9,606 nt of DNA, taken from contig JANTFJ010000072.1 in NCBI GenBank assembly GCA_024763495.1, positions 1 through 9,606 of the forward strand, written 5' to 3'. Shown here piece by piece: positions 7,463 through 9,606 of this stretch; the stretch's first letter is position 1; every line of letters starts with the position of its first letter. This DNA comes from Desulfobulbaceae bacterium (GTDB taxonomy: Bacteria; Desulfobacterota; Desulfobulbia; Desulfobulbales; SURF-16). Under the pieces are notes generated by a model, which saw only the letters and a program-made list of their open reading frames with translations, was not told the origin of the DNA and searched no databases. A program made the translations under genes and the position numbers.

Positions 7463-7589
7463 GTAACTGTTTACAGGGTGCCTGAGATTTTTGTCATCAG
7501 TTCGGTGCCGCGTATCAGTCATACGTAAACCGGGCTGATGGCGGAAAGAGGTAAGCGCAGACTCCGTTCGGTACCCTGTGAGCAGTTAC
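7463..7589 (+). repeat. 127-bp hairpin element with GTAACTG ends
   Basis: The outer arms GTAACTGTTTACAGGGTGCC (7463-7482) and the segment ending GAGCAGTTAC at 7589 pair over 20 positions. The three differences are all G.U-compatible on the plus strand. Inside, CATCAGTTCGGT pairs with ACCGGGCTGATG (two U.G pairs), capped by GCGTAT-CAGTC-ATACGT. The right half (GAGGTAAGCG, GACTCCG) resembles 98-205. It ends 64 bp before the protease ATG, within what would be its 5' leader if transcribed from upstream. Confidence 0.83.
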
Positions 7590-7653
7590 CTGGAAATTAT
7601 TAAACAGCGGGCGTTTGTGTCCGGGAAAAAACAACATAATAATGGAGCAATAC

Positions 7654-9066
7654 ATGAATGATGATATGCCTGGCAAGGCAAATAAACTATTTATCTTTTT
7701 TCCTGTGCTTATCTTCTTGTGGGGGGCAACAACTTCTTTTGCCGCCCGCCCGGATTCATTTGCCGATTTAGCCGAGAAGCTCTCTCCTGCCGTGGTCAAT
7801 ATCTCAACCACCCAGACCGTTAAGACTTCAATGATGTCTCAATTGCCTTTTAATGATAAAGAGTTGCCGGATATGTTTCGCCGGTTTTTCAACATGCCTC
7901 GTCATCCCCAGATTCCTCAGCGAAAACGACAGGTGACCAGCCTCGGCTCCGGGGTAATTATTTCCAGCGATGGCTACATTATTACTAATAATCATGTTGT
8001 TGAAGAAGCGGAAACAATTAATGTCCGGTTTGCCAATCATGAAGAGGAAGAGGCTGAAATTATCGGTCGTGATCCCAAAACCGACCTTGCCCTGATTAAA
8101 ATTGAGGTGGATCATGAACTTGAATTTGTCCAGTTTGGCGATTCGGATTCCTTAAGGGTTGGAGACTGGGTTATTGCTATTGGTAACCCTTTCGGCCTTG
8201 AGCAGACAGTTACCGCCGGCATTGTCAGCGCCAAGGGCCGACGGATCGGCGGCACTGTATACGAAAATTTTATCCAGACCGATGCCTCAATTAATCCTGG
8301 GAACTCCGGGGGGCCGTTGTTTGATATTAAAGGTAAAATGGTCGGGGTGAATACGGCGATTTTCAGCCGCAGTGGCGGAAATATCGGAATCGGTTTCGCT
8401 ATTCCGGTTAATATGGCCAAAAATGTGGTTAAGCAACTGAAAGAAGAAGGTAAAGTCACCAGGGGCTGGCTGGGCGTAATGATCCAGAAGGTTGACCAGG
8501 AACTTGCCGATCAGTTCAAAATGGATCATCCTGTCGGAGCCCTGGTTGGGGATGTTGTTCCTGAAAGTCCGGCAGATAAAGCAGGGATTAAGGCCGGCGA
8601 TATAATAATAGAATATGAAGGCCGGGAAATAACGGAAATGAATATGCTGCCTAACCTGGTGGCCCAGACTCCTGTGGGCGAAAAAGTTGAGGTTATCTTG
8701 ATAAGGGATGGTAAACGTAAAAGAATAAAAGTTAAAATTGCCAAGTTGAAGGAAGATGAACTGGCCCTGGCTGGAAATGAAATTGAATCCAGCCTGGGGA
8801 TGACTGTTCAGGTATTAACTCCGGAACTGGCCAAATCCCTGGAAATTGAAGAAACACAAGGCCTGATTATTGCCGGGGTAACTAGTGGTTCACCGGCAGC
8901 GGCAGCAGGACTGCGCCGGGGAGATATTATCCTGGAAATCAATCGCCAGCCCATTGATAGCCTGGGCAGCTATGCCGCGATTTTGAAAAAGAACAAGGAC
9001 AGGCGCATATTATTTCTTATCAAGAGAAACGCGCACACCCGTTTTGTCGTGGTAAAACCGGATTAA
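7654..9066 (+). CDS. degP: DegP/HtrA (MucD-type) periplasmic serine endoprotease with two PDZ domains
   Basis: This is a 470-residue HtrA-family protease that degrades or refolds misfolded envelope proteins. A signal peptide has its hydrophobic core at about 12-25 and a likely cleavage after SFA (residue 30), giving a periplasmic enzyme. The trypsin-like domain shows the full triad: H114 in TNNHVV, D144 in DPKTDLAL and S218 in GNSGGP. PDZ1 spans about 271-365 (GWLGV, then SPADKAGIKAGDIII) and PDZ2 about 378-467 (SPAAAAGLRRGDIIL). Length and two PDZ domains fit DegP/DegQ/MucD rather than one-PDZ DegS. I chose ATG 7654 because GGAG lies six bases upstream; ATG 7642 overlaps that site, and an in-frame TTG at 7615 has no ribosome-binding site. 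Placement behind the sigma/anti-sigma pair matches the mucD arrangement and suggests an effector or feedback role (inference). Confidence 0.95.
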   Translation: MNDDMPGKANKLFIFFPVLIFLWGATTSFAARPDSFADLAEKLSPAVVNISTTQTVKTSMMSQLPFNDKELPDMFRRFFNMPRHPQIPQRKRQVTSLGSGVIISSDGYIITNNHVVEEAETINVRFANHEEEEAEIIGRDPKTDLALIKIEVDHELEFVQFGDSDSLRVGDWVIAIGNPFGLEQTVTAGIVSAKGRRIGGTVYENFIQTDASINPGNSGGPLFDIKGKMVGVNTAIFSRSGGNIGIGFAIPVNMAKNVVKQLKEEGKVTRGWLGVMIQKVDQELADQFKMDHPVGALVGDVVPESPADKAGIKAGDIIIEYEGREITEMNMLPNLVAQTPVGEKVEVILIRDGKRKRIKVKIAKLKEDELALAGNEIESSLGMTVQVLTPELAKSLEIEETQGLIIAGVTSGSPAAAAGLRRGDIILEINRQPIDSLGSYAAILKKNKDRRILFLIKRNAHTRFVVVKPD

Positions 9067-9288
9067 GGATTCGCTTAACGGAACTACTCAATTGAAGGCC
9101 GCTTTTCTAAATGTTCAAATTGCGTTTCAGAATGTGAAGTTATTTTTGAGCGAGTCCTGAGGTAAGGGAGTTCTGACTTTGTATGGTGTTTGGGAAAGTT
9201 GGATTTAGCCTTTTATATAGTTATCGGGCTTGCAAAGTAACAAAAGTGATATTTCAAGACCTGACCCCACTATTCTTCTTAAAAGGTA
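9067..9288. other. Intergenic region after the protease gene
   Basis: No gene is seen, and there is no strong terminator: only a weak TTAAG-GATTCG-CTTAA inverted repeat overlapping the stop (about 9063-9078). A GGAACTA (9080-9086) followed 19 bases later by TCTAA (9106-9110) loosely resembles a sigma-E promoter but has no nearby gene. Positions 9231-9270 carry TTTCAAGACCTGACCCC preceded by GCAAAGTAACAAAAGTGAT. Confidence 0.5.
9231..9270. repeat. Possible dispersed repeat containing CAAGACCTGACCCC
   Basis: From memory, AAGACCTGACCCC and its complement GGGGTCAGGTCTT recur between genes in many Desulfobacterota genomes, often near REP-associated or IS200-like tyrosine transposase genes. There is only one copy in this window, so the repeat nature is not shown here. 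Confidence 0.35.
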
Positions 9289-9330
9289 TTGACAATTTTT
9301 GTTAATAGTATTAATAGTAATCATTATTAA
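9289..9330 (+). promoter_or_regulatory. Promoter with overlapping Fur-box-like operator
   Basis: A perfect -35 TTGACA (9289-9294) is followed by an A+T-rich segment with possible -10 hexamers (TAATAG at 9312-9317 after 17 bases). Positions 9310-9328 match the 19-base E. coli Fur consensus at 14 of 19 positions, including AATCATTAT. They lie in a 20-bp imperfect palindrome with TTAATA/TATTAA arms (9311-9330). An operator over the -10 region would fit iron-dependent repression of the downstream gene. The region is very A+T-rich, which raises the odds of a chance match. Confidence 0.5.
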
Positions 9331-9362
9331 TTAGAATATTAACTGCAACTTGAGTGAATATC

Positions 9363-9449
9363 ATGGCAAAATGTGGTCGTCTGCCTGCACCTGACAGGCA
9401 GACGATATTAATCCCTGTCCCTGTCAGGGACTATGCTGAAACCTTATAA
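9363..9449 (+). CDS. Possible 28-codon leader ORF
   Basis: ATG at 9363 opens a 28-residue frame (MAKCGRLPAPDRQT..., ending AETL) closed by TAA at 9447-9449. That stop overlaps the Shine-Dalgarno AAGGA (9448-9452) of the next gene, so translation could be coupled. A weak GAG lies eight bases before the ATG. The strong hairpin 9377-9405 lies inside the frame. A frame of this length can occur by chance, and no family is recognised. Confidence 0.25.
   Translation: MAKCGRLPAPDRQTILIPVPVRDYAETL
9377..9405 (+). other. Leader hairpin, 11-bp perfect stem
   Basis: TCGTCTGCCTG (9377-9387) pairs perfectly with CAGGCAGACGA (9395-9405) around a 7-nt loop. A second hairpin follows at 9412-9430 (TCCCTG with CAGGGA, 7-nt loop); its 5' arm is repeated at 9418-9423. 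No T-run follows either stem, so these are not intrinsic terminators. They lie between the promoter at 9289 and the gene at 9459, so they would be in its mRNA leader and could affect stability or translation. Confidence 0.6.
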
Positions 9450-9458
9450 GGAAAAGAC

Positions 9459-9606
9459 ATGAAAATTACAATTGATAAAAATGTGGTGGAAATGGTACCG
9501 GAAAATAACGAGGAGACCTCATCTCTCACTGCACTGTGGCGTATAATGGTCGACTGCCTGAAAGACAATAAAAAACTGGAACCGATCGGTGAATATATTC
9601 CGGAAA
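9459..9606 (+). CDS. Small conserved-looking protein, partial (N-terminus only)
   Basis: The first 49 codons are present; the gene runs off the window. The start is ATG 9459 with AAGGA six bases upstream. The sequence begins MKITIDKNVVEMVPENNEET and continues through ALWRIMVDCLKDNKKLEPIGEYIPE. It has no signal peptide or membrane segment so far and reads as a soluble protein. The pattern of an N-terminal strand, an acidic linker, an LW-VDC helix and KKL-PIGEY seems familiar from uncharacterised small proteins of Desulfobacterota and Desulfuromonadales. I cannot name a family or function. The Fur-box-like site upstream suggests iron-linked expression (inference). Confidence 0.75.
   Translation, partial: MKITIDKNVVEMVPENNEETSSLTALWRIMVDCLKDNKKLEPIGEYIPE

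Larger units (their letters stand above)
7206..7653. other. Repeat-filled gap between the anti-sigma and protease genes
   Basis: The gap holds a hairpin element (7228-7338), a 48-bp flank shared with 52-99, a short terminus pair (7415-7435, matching 6012-6032), and a second element (7463-7589). A 62-codon open frame from 7210 is explained by the repeats. The protease Shine-Dalgarno GGAG is at 7644-7647. No sigma-E-type promoter with a GGAAC core is present here; the nearest candidate is a GGAAATT at 7592-7598 without a good -10 box. Confidence 0.65.

Noticed and set aside
4899..7589. CRISPR array
   Set aside because: The repeats are long, palindromic, in mixed orientations and irregularly spaced; there are no uniform spacers and no cas genes.
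7615..7653. TTG start at 7615 or ATG at 7642 for the protease
   Set aside because: GGAG at 7644-7647 is correctly spaced for ATG 7654. The earlier starts lack a site or overlap it.
9080..9110. GGAACTA-N19-TCTAA as a second sigma-E promoter
   Set aside because: The spacer is long, the -35 is imperfect, and the next gene starts almost 350 bp away with its own promoter.

Overview
The window is chromosomal DNA of moderate G+C from a Gram-negative bacterium. The gene content fits a sulfate-reducing or related member of the Desulfobacterota: LepA, a CHASE8-type hybrid kinase, an RpoE-like sigma factor with a zinc-binding anti-sigma factor, and a MucD/DegP-type protease. That assignment is inferred from protein character and from repeat sequences that look familiar; no search was run.

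Layout. Positions 1-205 hold repeats. lepA (translation elongation factor 4) lies on the minus strand at 210-2006. It is divergent from a large membrane-bound hybrid histidine kinase with two receiver domains (2157-4805, +). A gap of about 520 bp with two repeat copies follows. Next is an envelope-stress module, all on the plus strand: an ECF sigma factor (5328-5942), a membrane anti-sigma factor with a zinc-binding N-terminus (6285-7205), and a periplasmic serine protease with two PDZ domains (7654-9066). These three would normally form a tight operon, but here they are separated by 342 and 448 bp filled with repeats. The last 540 bp hold a promoter with a Fur-box-like operator, a possible short leader ORF, two hairpins, and the start of a small cytoplasmic protein cut by the window edge.

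How the genes work together. The anti-sigma factor should hold the sigma factor at the inner membrane and release it when its periplasmic part senses damage. The sigma factor probably drives its own gene: a GGAACTT-N17-TCTGA sequence sits just in front of the likely true start, inside the longest open frame. DegP/MucD is the expected periplasmic effector and possible feedback element. The kinase probably senses a separate envelope or redox signal; no partner regulator is adjacent.

The most unusual content is non-coding. A family of roughly 105-127 bp inverted-repeat elements with TGTAAGCG/GTAACTG-type ends occupies every gap from position 1 to 7589 except the lepA/kinase divergent region. In the better-preserved copies the two arms pair almost throughout, and most arm differences are G.U-compatible on one strand only. 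That points to RNA-level constraint or strand-specific C-to-T change.
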